Of a stretch of 64,000 bases of DNA, positions 51,200 to 60,314 are shown in pieces. This stretch comes from JAYFQF01 sp034927285. GTDB taxonomy: Bacteria; Bacillota; Peptococcia; DRI-13; UBA5745. Positions within the stretch are counted from its first letter, which is position 1, and every line of letters starts with the position of its first letter. Location of the stretch: assembly GCA_034927285.1 (NCBI GenBank), contig JAYFQF010000014.1:62001-126000 (forward strand), read 5' to 3'. The position numbers and the translations under genes were made by a program. Under the pieces are notes generated by a model, which was not told the origin of the DNA, searched no databases, and saw only the letters and a program-made list of their open reading frames with translations.

Positions 51200-53401
51200 T
51201 CAGCCGCGTCTGCCGCCCCTCTTTTTTTCCGGTTTGGCTTTAGCCACAGCCCAGCCTTTGGCGGCCTTTGCTTTTTTGGTGACGGGGGCCTTAACTGGGG
51301 AACCGCCCGGCCTGGCGCCTGACGGCGCCGTTTTGCTTCCGCCTCGGCTTGCGTTTCTGCTCGTGCCGGCGGCGGCTTTTCCTTTGCCGGCGGAAGCTTT
51401 GGTCCGGCCCAAAGGGCCTTTTGTCCCGGCTCTCGGGCCATCTGCGCCGGCAGCGGCTTTGCCTTTGCTTCTACTGGCGCCGGCAGGTCCCCGGTGATCC
51501 GGGGGCACCAGGCAATTGGGGCCGTAACCGATCAGTTCTTTTTTCCCCATCCTGATCAGGGCCTGACGGATGGCCGGATGGTTTTCTGGTTTGTAATACT
51601 GCAGCAAAAGCCGTTGCAGCTGTTTTTCCGCCATACTTTTCGGCACATAAACCGGCTTCAGGGTGTAAGGGTCCAGGCCGGTATAAAACATGGCCGTGGA
51701 AATGGTGCCCGGAGTAGGATAGAAATCCTGCACCTGCTCGGGTCTTAAATCATGCCGCTTCAAAAACATCGCCATCTCCAGGGCATCTTCCACAGTGGCT
51801 CCGGGATGTGAGGACATCAGATAAGGCACCAGATATTGCTCCAGACCTGCCTTTTTGGAGGCTTGATAAAACCTTTTGGCAAAGTCTTCGAATATCCTGA
51901 TGGACGGCTTGCCCATCAGAGCCAGCACCCGGTCGGAGCAATGCTCGGGCGCTACCTTCAGCTGGCCGCTGACATGGTGGCGGCAAAGCTCCTCCAAAAA
52001 GCTGCCTTTGCGGTCCAGAAGGAGATAGTCATAACGGATGCCGGAGCGGATAAAAACCTTCTTCACTCCAGGCAGGCGCCGCAGCTGACGCAGGAGCTTA
52101 AAATAGTCGGAGTGGTCTACCACCAGGTTCGGACAAGGCTTCGGACTAAGGCAAAGCCGGTTTTTACAGACGCCGGCCTTTAACTGTTTTCTGCAGGAGG
52201 GACCGCGGAAATTGGCGGTGGGGCCGCCTACATCATGGATATAGCCCTTAAAGCGGGGATTGGTCAGAAAGCCCTGGGCTTCCGCCAGTACCGATTCGTG
52301 ACTGCGGCTGCGGACCTGGCGCCCCTGGTGCAAAGTGATGGCGCAAAAATTGCACCCGCCATAGCAGCCCCGGTTATGCATCAGGGAAAACTCCACTTCC
52401 TCAATGGCCTTGACCCCGCCCTGGGCCTCGTACATGGGATGATACATCCGGGCGAAAGGCAGGGCAAACACCGCGTCCAGCTCTGCCTGTTCCAAAGGAG
52501 CCGCCGGCGGATTCTGCACCAAAAAGACGCCGGGATTTTGCTCCTGCACCAAAGCCTGCCCCCGGACGGCGTCCTGTTCATCCTGCTGCAGGCGGGCGGC
52601 CTCGCAATAAGCCCTGGCCTCGGCGGAAACCTTCTGCAAGCCGGGACAAAGCAGGTATTTTTCCGGCAGGCCTGCAGGGAGTCCTTTTTCTTCTTGTTCA
52701 AGGGTATAGCAGACTCCGGGGATATCCCGCATTCCGGTCACCTCAAGGCCGGCTTCAAAACGGCGGGCAATTTCCGTGACCTGCCGCTCCCCCATGCCAA
52801 AAATCAACAAATCCGCCCCGCAGTCGGCCAGTACCGAGGGCCGTACCTGATCGGTCCAGTAGTCATAGTGGGCAAAGCGCCTCAACGAGGCCTCGATTCC
52901 GCCGATAATCACCGGGCATTGGGGATAGGCCTGCTTTAACATCCGGGTATACACCGTTACCGCCCGGTCCGGACGGCGGCCCCCTTTGTTTCCGGGAGTG
53001 TACGCGTCGTCACTGCGCCGTTTTTTGGCCGCCGTATAATGAGCTACCATGGAGTCGATATTCCCCGCGCTGACCAAAAAGGCGTATTTAGGCCGTCCGA
53101 AAAGCCGGAAATCCCGGTGGTTGGCGGCATCGGGCTGGGCCAATACCACCACCCGGAAGCCCTGACTCTCCAAAAGTCTGCCGATGATGGCCACCCCAAA
53201 GCTGGGGTGATCCACATAGGCGTCGCCGCTGACGATAACAAAATCCGCCTGTTGCCAGCCCCGGGCCTGCATTTCTCCCGGGGTGGCCGGTAAAAATTCC
53301 GCCGCTGACGCTGCCGGGACGTCCTGGTTCAAGCCGGCGGGGTTTTTCTGACCCCGGGCCGTTTCCGTTTTTTCTTTTTGATGATCTGATTTATGATCCA
53401 A
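51200..53401 (-). CDS. YgiQ family radical SAM protein
   Basis: A 733-residue radical SAM protein of the UPF0313/YgiQ family. N-terminal domain: FLPATPGEMQARGWQQADFV (family start), then DAYVDHPSFG. The iron-sulfur motif is CYGGCNFC. The core continues through VAPEHCSDRVLALMGKPS and DFYPTPGTISTAMFYTG. A basic Lys/Ala/Gly/Pro-rich tail (about 650-733) is unusual and may bind nucleic acid. The start is TTG overlapping the acyltransferase stop; the first 36 residues are variable, so an internal start is possible. The substrate of the family is not established. Confidence 0.9.
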   Translation of the reverse strand: MDHKSDHQKEKTETARGQKNPAGLNQDVPAASAAEFLPATPGEMQARGWQQADFVIVSGDAYVDHPSFGVAIIGRLLESQGFRVVVLAQPDAANHRDFRLFGRPKYAFLVSAGNIDSMVAHYTAAKKRRSDDAYTPGNKGGRRPDRAVTVYTRMLKQAYPQCPVIIGGIEASLRRFAHYDYWTDQVRPSVLADCGADLLIFGMGERQVTEIARRFEAGLEVTGMRDIPGVCYTLEQEEKGLPAGLPEKYLLCPGLQKVSAEARAYCEAARLQQDEQDAVRGQALVQEQNPGVFLVQNPPAAPLEQAELDAVFALPFARMYHPMYEAQGGVKAIEEVEFSLMHNRGCYGGCNFCAITLHQGRQVRSRSHESVLAEAQGFLTNPRFKGYIHDVGGPTANFRGPSCRKQLKAGVCKNRLCLSPKPCPNLVVDHSDYFKLLRQLRRLPGVKKVFIRSGIRYDYLLLDRKGSFLEELCRHHVSGQLKVAPEHCSDRVLALMGKPSIRIFEDFAKRFYQASKKAGLEQYLVPYLMSSHPGATVEDALEMAMFLKRHDLRPEQVQDFYPTPGTISTAMFYTGLDPYTLKPVYVPKSMAEKQLQRLLLQYYKPENHPAIRQALIRMGKKELIGYGPNCLVPPDHRGPAGASRSKGKAAAGADGPRAGTKGPLGRTKASAGKGKAAAGTSRNASRGGSKTAPSGARPGGSPVKAPVTKKAKAAKGWAVAKAKPEKKRGGRRG

Positions 53402-54437
53402 TATCTTTCTTCTCCTTGCGGCCGGCGAAAAAAGGCCAGGTTAAAAATGGCCTGGCCAGCCGGGTAATGGGACCTGCAGCCAAAATCAGGGTCAGAGCCG
53501 CCGACAGGGCGACGCACCAGACCAGAAGATGAGACTCAGGATACCGATACAGCTCAAATTTTGCCCACAGCTTAATCAATAAGCCGTGCAGCAAATAAAT
53601 CTGGAGGCATCTTTCGCCGATTACGGTAAACCAATGCCTGCCCCTTGGCGCCCAGGCCAGGGCCGCCGCTGAAAAAACCAGGGCCGCGCCATAATGCAGC
53701 AAACGATACGAGACTTTGTATTTCAGATAGCCGTAGCCGAAGGAGCAATAGAGCCAGGTAGGATTAATTCCGGCCTGGTTCCGGTAAATCCAAAAGGCCA
53801 GCGCCAGGGCCGAGAAGCCGGTGACGGCCCGGATCGCCCAAAGGAAACGCCCCCTGCCGCCGGGTTTATGCCTTCCGGGCTCCGGCCTTAAAAGAGGCGA
53901 ATCCCAAAGCCGGGAATTCCGCAAATACTGCCCCAGCAAAAAGAAAGGAAAGAAGACCGCCGCCCGGGAAACGCTGAGAAAATAGCCGGCGGAGGAATCA
54001 AAGCCGATCAGCAGGCCGAAGGCAAAGGCCAGGAGAATGAAGACGAGGCGCCTTTTTTCCTTTACCATTTCCCAGAAGGGCAGGGCAAGAGTCCAGATGA
54101 ACAGGGCCAGCAGATACCATAAGGTCCAATAAGGGGTAAAAAAGCTCAGGCCTGTGCCCTGGCCGCGCTGAAAAAGGTACCAGTAAATCAGCTGAAAGAG
54201 GACATAGGGGTAAAGGACCCTTTCCCAAAGCCGCCGGGGCTGATAACGGGCAAAGCAGCCGGAGCAGAAGATGAACAGCGGCATATGAAAGCAGTAAATC
54301 AGCGTATAGGCATAAGTCCGGAGGCCGCCAAGGCAAAGCTCCAGCATGTGGCCCAGCACCACCAGAAAAATCAGGCCGGCTTTGATATTGTCAAAAAGGT
54401 ATATGCGGTCAGGAGCCGCCTGTTGCATATCGAGCAT
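53391..54437 (-). CDS. Membrane acyltransferase 3 family protein
   Basis: A 348-residue protein with about ten hydrophobic helices and the family start YLFDNIKAGLIFLVVLGHML, whose His is the catalytic candidate, then CFHMPLFIFCSGCFARY. It resembles fucose 4-O-acetylase-like acyltransferases, which acylate surface sugars or envelope components. AAGG lies upstream of the ATG. The 3' end overlaps the YgiQ-type gene by 11 bp. Confidence 0.85.
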   Translation of the reverse strand: MLDMQQAAPDRIYLFDNIKAGLIFLVVLGHMLELCLGGLRTYAYTLIYCFHMPLFIFCSGCFARYQPRRLWERVLYPYVLFQLIYWYLFQRGQGTGLSFFTPYWTLWYLLALFIWTLALPFWEMVKEKRRLVFILLAFAFGLLIGFDSSAGYFLSVSRAAVFFPFFLLGQYLRNSRLWDSPLLRPEPGRHKPGGRGRFLWAIRAVTGFSALALAFWIYRNQAGINPTWLYCSFGYGYLKYKVSYRLLHYGAALVFSAAALAWAPRGRHWFTVIGERCLQIYLLHGLLIKLWAKFELYRYPESHLLVWCVALSAALTLILAAGPITRLARPFLTWPFFAGRKEKKDIGS

Positions 54438-54454
54438 TCCCTTATCCTTTTCTT

Positions 54455-55786
54455 TCAGTGAAAATAGGTTACGCCCTTTGAAGTGACCCGGGCATGGATC
54501 AGCGGCTTCGGAGCCGGCTTTTCCTGACTGAAGGTCACTGCCTGCAAAAAACGTCCTGCCGAGTCCAGGGCGGCCGCGGCGGAAGCGGTATGCAGCTGAG
54601 CAATAATCTGTCCTTTATTCACCTTTTCGCCAATCTTTTTCTGCAGCACCAATCCTGCGCGGTAATCCACAGGCTCCCCCTTTTTTAGCCGGCCCGCTCC
54701 CAGATCCACCGAAATTTTTCCAATGGCCAGAGCGTCCATACCCGAAATATAGCCGTCGGCGGGAGCTTGCACCGGATAGATCACCGGCGCCGCCGGAAAA
54801 AGGCCGGGGTCTTCCAGGTAACGGACATCGCCGCCCTGGGCCCTGGTCATGGCTTTGAATTTGGCAAAGGCCCGGCCGTCTTTTATCGTTTCCCGGGCCG
54901 CCTGCCGGCAGGCCTCCGGATCGCCTTCTCCCAGGCCCGCCAGCAGCAGCATGTTGGCGGCCAGCTCCAGACAGACCAGTTCCAGATCCGCCGGTCCACG
55001 GCCCTGGAGAGTTTCCACCGCTTCCGCCACCTCCAGAGAATTTCCGATATTATGCCCCAAGGGCACGTTCATATCGGTGATCAGGGCCACCACCTGCCGC
55101 CCCACCTTATGGCCGATGGACACCATGGTCCCGGCCAGCTTTGCCGCGTCCTCCAGACTCTGCATGAAAGCTCCCCGGCCGGTTTTTACATCCAATACAA
55201 TAGCGTCGGCCCCGGCGGCGATTTTTTTGCTCATGATAGAACCGGCGATCAACGGTATGCTGTCCACAGTAGCCGTCACATCCCGCAGAGCGTAGAGCTT
55301 TTTATCCGCCGGGGCGATGTTTCCGGTCTGTCCGATGATGGCAAGGCCCGTCTCCTTAACGATACGGAAAAACTCTTCCTTTTCCATCGCGGTACGAAAC
55401 CCCGGGATAGATTCCAGCTTATCAACGGTACCGCCGGTGTGTCCAAGGCCCCGGCCGCTCATCTTGGCCACATGGACGCCGCAGGCCGCTACGATGGGGG
55501 CCAGAATCAGGCTGGTTTTATCTCCCACGCCTCCGGTGCTGTGCTTATCCACTTTGATCCCGGGAATCTCCGACAGGTCGATCAGTTCCCCGGAGCGGGC
55601 CATGGCGTCCACCAGCACCGCCACTTCGCTGTCGTTCATCCCTTGGATGCAAATTGCCATCAGCAGGGCCGCCATCTGATAATCGGGGATTTGCTCCCGC
55701 ATATAGCCGCCGATGGTCCAACGGATTTCTTCCTCAGTCAGCGCCAGTCCCCGGCGCTTATTCATGATCACATCGTACATACGCAT
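54455..55786 (-). CDS. pdp: Pyrimidine-nucleoside phosphorylase
   Basis: A 443-residue phosphorylase that splits uridine, thymidine or deoxyuridine into base and (deoxy)ribose 1-phosphate. Visible: VDKHSTGGVGDKTSL (phosphate site), MSGRGLGHTGGTVDKLESIP (family signature) and DVKTGRGAFMQ. Length and motifs fit Pdp/DeoA. GGGAGG lies upstream of the ATG. It lies downstream of deoC, cdd and a BMP-type lipoprotein, making a nucleoside use cluster. Confidence 0.95.
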   Translation of the reverse strand: MRMYDVIMNKRRGLALTEEEIRWTIGGYMREQIPDYQMAALLMAICIQGMNDSEVAVLVDAMARSGELIDLSEIPGIKVDKHSTGGVGDKTSLILAPIVAACGVHVAKMSGRGLGHTGGTVDKLESIPGFRTAMEKEEFFRIVKETGLAIIGQTGNIAPADKKLYALRDVTATVDSIPLIAGSIMSKKIAAGADAIVLDVKTGRGAFMQSLEDAAKLAGTMVSIGHKVGRQVVALITDMNVPLGHNIGNSLEVAEAVETLQGRGPADLELVCLELAANMLLLAGLGEGDPEACRQAARETIKDGRAFAKFKAMTRAQGGDVRYLEDPGLFPAAPVIYPVQAPADGYISGMDALAIGKISVDLGAGRLKKGEPVDYRAGLVLQKKIGEKVNKGQIIAQLHTASAAAALDSAGRFLQAVTFSQEKPAPKPLIHARVTSKGVTYFH

Positions 55787-55900
55787 ATGCGGCGCCTCCC
55801 TTTAGCAATATCCTTTGCCCATTTTATCATATATTTTTTGTTGAACGCGGCAGGCTCTTTACTTCCTGTCAGTCCCACGCCTGCCACTCATTTTACCATA

Positions 55901-55930
55901 AAAAGTCCCGCTGCCATAGAGGACAGCGGG
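55901..55930 (-). terminator. Terminator of the BMP lipoprotein gene
   Basis: On the minus strand CCCGCTG pairs with CAGCGGG (10-base loop), followed by TTTTT-type sequence. It starts about 30 bp after the stop codon. pdp therefore needs read-through or its own promoter. Confidence 0.75.
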
Positions 55931-55960
55931 CTCAATACCGATATGGCTTTCGGGGCGAAG

Positions 55961-57109
55961 CTATTCAATCAGATCCACCACCGCTACTTTCAGTTCCAGA
56001 TCGGTAACCTTTGCGGCGTCGGTATCTTTTTTCAGGGAAGAAGCTAACCCTTCTGTGTCTTCGGCCAGCCTGGCGAGTATTTTCTCGTAATCCGCCTGAC
56101 TGAAGGTTTTAAACCGGGAAGTGGCCATCGGCAGCCTTACCCCCTGCTCCTTAGCCGACCTGACCACGACCTGGCCGCCGGGAAATTCGTTTTTATAGAA
56201 CTTGTCTGCGGCGTCATAAACCGATTCAGCCAAGCCCTTCATGCAGGATGTGATAACGGAGCCGGAAAGCTCCGATTGATCGGCGTCCACGCCAACGGCA
56301 TATTTTCCGGTTTGTTCGGCTGCGGTAAATACCGACAGCCCCATTGCGCCGCCGCAGCCAAAAATGACTTCCACCCCTTCTTCATACCAGGAAGCCGCCA
56401 GAGCCTGGACCTGGGAGCCGGCTTCAAAAGCGCCGGTATTCTGATATTTAATTTTGACCTCCCCGGCCTTCAAGCCCAGCTCCCGGGCTGCCAGATCGGC
56501 GCCCTGGACAAAGCCGTAACCAAAGCGCACCACCGAGGGGACGGCCATGCCTCCCAAAAAGCCCAGGTTACGGTAACCATCCTTTACGCAGGCATAGCCC
56601 GCCAAAAAGCCGCCCTGTTCTTCCGCATAAAGGATGCAGTACACATTTGGCCCCTGCCGGGAGCCTTGGGAACCGTCCTTTTGCGGGGTGGCGTCCAATA
56701 AGACAAATTTTACATCCGGATAAAGGTCCTGGGCCTGATAAACCGCCCCGGCCATGGGTGAACCGGGGGTAACGATCAGCTTAGCCCCTCCTTTGACCGC
56801 CAGGTCAATGGCGTCCACAAAGGCGTCCGTATCCTTTGCCGCCGGTTTGTAATATTTATAGGTGACGCCGTTCTCCTCGGCATACTTTTTCAGGCCTTCA
56901 AAAGAGTATTGATTAAAGGACTGATCGTCGATATCTCCTATACCGGTAACCAGGGCCAATTCATAGTTCTTGATATCGGTGGCGGGTTCAGCCTTTTTCT
57001 GGGTGGCGCCGGCGACGGCTTTCCGGTTTTTGGCGGTACCGCAGCCATTTAAACTGAACAAAAAAAGCAGCGCCAGGAATAAAGTCAACGCTTTCCTTAG
57101 CTTTTTCAT
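55961..57109 (-). CDS. BMP family nucleoside-binding lipoprotein (PnrA/Med-like)
   Basis: A 382-residue substrate-binding lipoprotein. Lipobox LNGC gives the lipidated Cys at about residue 23. The mature domain has LVTGIGDIDDQSFNQYSFEG (the BMP family start) and VDADQSELSGSVITSCMKG. BMP proteins bind purine or pyrimidine nucleosides for ABC import. No BMP-associated permease or ATPase genes follow; pdp is next. Flanking cdd, deoC and pdp support nucleoside binding. GGGGAAG precedes the ATG. Confidence 0.9.
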   Translation of the reverse strand: MKKLRKALTLFLALLFLFSLNGCGTAKNRKAVAGATQKKAEPATDIKNYELALVTGIGDIDDQSFNQYSFEGLKKYAEENGVTYKYYKPAAKDTDAFVDAIDLAVKGGAKLIVTPGSPMAGAVYQAQDLYPDVKFVLLDATPQKDGSQGSRQGPNVYCILYAEEQGGFLAGYACVKDGYRNLGFLGGMAVPSVVRFGYGFVQGADLAARELGLKAGEVKIKYQNTGAFEAGSQVQALAASWYEEGVEVIFGCGGAMGLSVFTAAEQTGKYAVGVDADQSELSGSVITSCMKGLAESVYDAADKFYKNEFPGGQVVVRSAKEQGVRLPMATSRFKTFSQADYEKILARLAEDTEGLASSLKKDTDAAKVTDLELKVAVVDLIE

Positions 57110-57182
57110 CGGCTTCCCCTCAATCTTAATTTCTTCTATCTGAGTGAATCGAAATCTGCCGCCTGAAGGGTCTTAAAAAGTC

Positions 57183-57635
57183 TCAGTCCTTGCGGGCGTC
57201 CGGCACCGTTTCCGGGCCGAAGCCAAAGGGCAAAAGCTCCCCCAGGCTAAGTACCTTGTAGTCCTCTCCCGGCCCGGCTATCGCCACGGGGAAATCTTCG
57301 CTGCAGAACTCCCGCAGCACCTGCCGGCAAACGCCGCAGGGCGTAAAATAATCAAGCTCCCCAAGCTCCTTATCCCGATGGCCCCCTGCCACCGCCAAGG
57401 CTTTAAAGCGCAGGCAGCCTTCCGAAACCGCCTTGAACACAGCGGTTCGTTCGGCGCAGTTGGTGGGGGAATAGGCGGCGGACTCGACATTACAGCCGGT
57501 AAAAACCCGGCCGTCCTCCGCCAGCAGGGCCGCGCCGACCTGATAGCCGGAATAGGGCGCATAAGCGCGCTTTCTGGCCCTGGCTGCCGCAGCCAGCAGA
57601 GCGGAAAAATCCACATCGTCCTTTTCGTAAATCAT
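57183..57635 (-). CDS. cdd: Cytidine deaminase
   Basis: A 150-residue deaminase converting (deoxy)cytidine to (deoxy)uridine. Zn site: NCAERTAVF with the catalytic Glu and first Cys, and PCGVCRQVL with the two other Cys. YAPYSGYQVGAALL and GCNVESAAYSPT are also typical. The start is ATG after GGGAGGAATTT; the open frame extends 26 codons without support. It feeds uridine to Pdp. Confidence 0.95.
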   Translation of the reverse strand: MIYEKDDVDFSALLAAAARARKRAYAPYSGYQVGAALLAEDGRVFTGCNVESAAYSPTNCAERTAVFKAVSEGCLRFKALAVAGGHRDKELGELDYFTPCGVCRQVLREFCSEDFPVAIAGPGEDYKVLSLGELLPFGFGPETVPDARKD

Positions 57636-57709
57636 AAATTCCTCCCGGCACTTTTCGTGACTAATTATACACGATGGAAAAAGAAACCGCCACCCCTCAT
57701 TTCCGCAGC

Positions 57710-58381
57710 TCAATTTTCGCCGGCTTCTTCGTCCTGCAAAAGCTTTACCGCAGAGCTGGACCCCAGCCGTGCGCAGCCAGCCTGCAAAAAATCCGTCAGT
57801 TGCTTTTTCGTACGAATCCCGCCGGCAGCCTTTATCTTTACGCCGGGGCCGATATACCGTTTAAATAGTTCAACGTCGGTCAGTACGGCGCCGCCGCTGC
57901 CAAAGCCGGTGGAGGTTTTGATATAGTCGGCGCCTCCTTCGTTAACACAGCGGCAAAGCTGTATTTTTTCCTGTTCCGTCAGATAGCAGGCTTCCACGAT
58001 CACCTTCAGGACCCGGCGGCCGCAGGCTTCCTTGACCACCCGGATCTCACCGGACACTTTACCGAAGTCGCCGTTTTTAACATCCGTAAGATTTACTACC
58101 AGGTCCACTTCATCGGCCCCTTGCCGGAGGGCCTCTTTAGTCTCAAAAACTTTTACCTCCGTCGTATGATAACCCAAAGGGAAGCCGATCACCGTGCAGA
58201 TATTCAGTTTGGGAAATTCCTTTCTCACCCTGGCCACATAGGCCGGCGGGATACAGACGGAAGCTGTCCGGTACTCCAGGGCCTCCCGGCAAAGCTGGCG
58301 GATCTGGGACCAGGTGGCGGCCGGATTCAACTGAGTATGATCCACCGCGGCAAGGATCTCGGCATTGGTGATTTTATCCAT
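57710..58381 (-). CDS. deoC: Deoxyribose-phosphate aldolase
   Basis: A 223-residue class I aldolase: 2-deoxyribose 5-phosphate to acetaldehyde and glyceraldehyde 3-phosphate. DHTQLNPAATWSQI, VIGFPLGYHTTEVKVFE, LKVIVEACYLT and DYIKTSTGFGSGGA with the Schiff-base Lys are visible. GGGAGGAAAAATT precedes the ATG. It starts the nucleoside group deoC-cdd-bmp-pdp. Confidence 0.95.
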   Translation of the reverse strand: MDKITNAEILAAVDHTQLNPAATWSQIRQLCREALEYRTASVCIPPAYVARVRKEFPKLNICTVIGFPLGYHTTEVKVFETKEALRQGADEVDLVVNLTDVKNGDFGKVSGEIRVVKEACGRRVLKVIVEACYLTEQEKIQLCRCVNEGGADYIKTSTGFGSGGAVLTDVELFKRYIGPGVKIKAAGGIRTKKQLTDFLQAGCARLGSSSAVKLLQDEEAGEN

Positions 58382-58471
58382 AATTTTTCCTCCCGTCACA
58401 CCACGTATCTGTTGAATATTATATCATGAATTCTGTTCTCAACGCGGCCGGCTCCCTAAATCCGCTATAAC

Positions 58472-58492
58472 CGCGCGGCCCGCCGCGGGCGG
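58472..58492. repeat. GC-rich dispersed repeat, copy 2
   Basis: The same 21-bp block as 5284-5304, with C instead of A at one position, again followed by ATGATG and then TATCATGATG within 50 bp. It lies upstream of deoC. A related fragment, AACGCGGC-GGCTC, occurs at 58441 and about 55845. Confidence 0.55.
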
Positions 58493-58552
58493 AGAATGAT
58501 GATGAATCCACGCAGTTTATTTTATCATGATGGGATCCCCTTTCTAAACAGA

Positions 58553-58580
58553 AAAGAAGATCTGTTGCCAGATCTTCTTT
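58553..58580 (-). terminator. Terminator of cyuA
   Basis: AAAGAAGATCTG and CAGATCTTCTTT form a perfect 12-bp stem with a 4-base loop, with T-rich ends on the minus strand. It lies 50 bp downstream of the cyuA stop codon. Confidence 0.8.
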
Positions 58581-58630
58581 ATCACCGGAGCATTATGCCG
58601 GTATTCGTTATTTTCGCTTCATCGCATAGA

Positions 58631-59932
58631 TCAGCCGACTCTGGCTTGTTTGCGCTGCAGGATCTCGATCAACGCCTGGTCCTGATTGGCCATGCCTTTG
58701 GTACATAGGATAGCCACATTTTCCACGGTCTCCTTCAACGTACAGGAAACGATGCCTTCTTCTTTGCCTACCTCCACGCCTTCCAGCGCCAGCAGGGCCG
58801 CCAGGACTGATTCGCTGGCAGAGGACGCCAGCTTAAATGCGCAGCCTCCTTTTGCCCCGTCGCAAATCATGCCGGCCAGGTTAGCCATCATGTTTCTGGT
58901 GGCAGCTTCCACTTGCTCGGGGCTGCCCCCCAGCATCCAGGCTACGGCGCCGGCTACGCCCAGACCGGCAGCGATAGCGCAACCGCAAATCGGCGTCAGT
59001 TTGCCGATAAACTGTTTCACATAGGCGGTGATCAGGTTGCCTAAGGCCAAACCTCGCAGCACCTTTTCCTTGGATAGTTTTCGTTCTTCCGCCACCAGGG
59101 CGATAGGTAAAGAGACCAAAATGCCTTGATTACCGCTGCCGGTAGTGCTCATCACCGGCTGCTTGATTCCTCCCATCCTGCCGTCGCAGGCAGCGGCTAC
59201 CTCAATCCGTATCCGGGTCAGGAGATCGCCGCCCATAGCATGGGCATCCATCAGCGACTTTACGGCCCAGCCTAAACCTAAGCCCGCCCTCTGTTTTAAT
59301 CCCTCGGCAGCCATGGCTTTATTCATCTTCACGCCTTCCAGCAAAAACTCCAGATCATCCACCGGCAGCTGTTCCGCCAAAACCACCAAATCCCGTAATT
59401 CCCGGGAGGTCAGGTTGGTATTGGCAGGCCTTGACTCCTGGCCAGGCAGGCGATCGGGGCAGACCATAATCGGTCGTCCGTTCAATGCAGCCCGCGTCAT
59501 ATTGGTATGGTACTTTTCCGTCCAGGTTTCCGCCTCCCGCTTTTTGCCCTTTGCTTTTACATGAAGATAAAATTTCTCCGGCGCAGGCTCCAGTACAACG
59601 ATTTTGACCTTATCTTCTGCCAGAAGCCCTTTTGCCGCCGCCAGGCATTCCGGAGTCATTTCCTCAAAAAGCTGCAGTTCCAGCCGGGCATTGGGCAATA
59701 CCGCTCCTAATGCGGCTGCCAAGGCCACCCCTGATTCACCGGTACCGGGGATCGTCACTGCAAAAGCGTTTTTATAGATATTACCGGACAATTCCACCTC
59801 CAGACTGACCGGTTCTTCCTGCAGATAATCCATGGTTCGGGCTGCCGCCAAGGCGATAGCCGCCGGTTCCGTACACCCAATGGCAGGTTTCAGTTCTGCG
59901 TGCAGTAACTCCAAACATTCGGCTGTATTCAT
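58631..59932 (-). CDS. cyuA: L-cysteine desulfidase family protein (CyuA/YhaM)
   Basis: A 433-residue member of the serine dehydratase-alpha-like CyuA family (UPF0597), Fe-S enzymes that degrade L-cysteine to pyruvate, ammonia and sulfide. ELKPAIGCTEPAAIALA opens the protein; further conserved Cys occur in PICGCAIAAGLG and ICDGAKGGCAFKLA, which probably hold the [4Fe-4S] cluster. AGGAGAGG precedes the ATG. It is divergent from a transporter and racemase unit across a 635-bp regulatory region. A related dehydratase activity is possible. Confidence 0.9.
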   Translation of the reverse strand: MNTAECLELLHAELKPAIGCTEPAAIALAAARTMDYLQEEPVSLEVELSGNIYKNAFAVTIPGTGESGVALAAALGAVLPNARLELQLFEEMTPECLAAAKGLLAEDKVKIVVLEPAPEKFYLHVKAKGKKREAETWTEKYHTNMTRAALNGRPIMVCPDRLPGQESRPANTNLTSRELRDLVVLAEQLPVDDLEFLLEGVKMNKAMAAEGLKQRAGLGLGWAVKSLMDAHAMGGDLLTRIRIEVAAACDGRMGGIKQPVMSTTGSGNQGILVSLPIALVAEERKLSKEKVLRGLALGNLITAYVKQFIGKLTPICGCAIAAGLGVAGAVAWMLGGSPEQVEAATRNMMANLAGMICDGAKGGCAFKLASSASESVLAALLALEGVEVGKEEGIVSCTLKETVENVAILCTKGMANQDQALIEILQRKQARVG

Positions 59933-60235
59933 GATGAGCCTCTCCTTATCCCTTATTCGGCGACGGCACTGGGGGCCGGTGCGCCTCCGTCCCTATCTTG
60001 ACTAAATTATATCGCACCATAAAGTTTGGCGGAAGCGAGAAACAACTCAAAAAGACCTTTCGGCATAAAAAGAGTTTCGATACACTTGGCCGAGGGCTTC
60101 AGCCAAAAGACGGTCTTTGTTTCGGCTATCCTTTTTAAACAGCGCCGGACGAAAATTCAAATATCTTATTTTGGGGCCGGTTTATGGCCGGACAGCGGCT
60201 GGGCGAATGATCGGATTAACGATTCCCATGATCTT
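59933..60235 (-). other. Possible structured 5' leader of cyuA
   Basis: No coding frame. On the minus strand AAAGACC (60118-60112) can pair with GGTCTTT (60057-60051), enclosing an inner TTGGC/GCCAA hairpin (60106-60102 with 60090-60086); the outer 3' arm ends in TTTTT. This looks like an attenuator or riboregulator about 120 nt before the start codon. The class is not recognised. Confidence 0.35.
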
Positions 60236-60277
60236 ACATTGTTAAAATAACAATATTTATTTTTATTTTAACAATGT
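60236..60277. promoter_or_regulatory. Large inverted repeat, candidate activator site
   Basis: ACATTGTTAAAATAA (60236-60250) and its exact reverse complement TTATTTTAACAATGT (60263-60277) are separated by 12 AT-rich bases. It lies about 170-200 bp upstream of the sigma-54 start and also upstream of cyuA, in the divergent region. Confidence 0.65.
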
Positions 60278-60314
60278 TGATCTACCCGGCATGATAAAAC
60301 AAACTTTGGCCGTT

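Noticed and set aside
54767..56047. Plus-strand 426-codon ORF opposite pdp
   Set aside because: Antisense shadow; His/Gln/Arg-rich reading without motifs.
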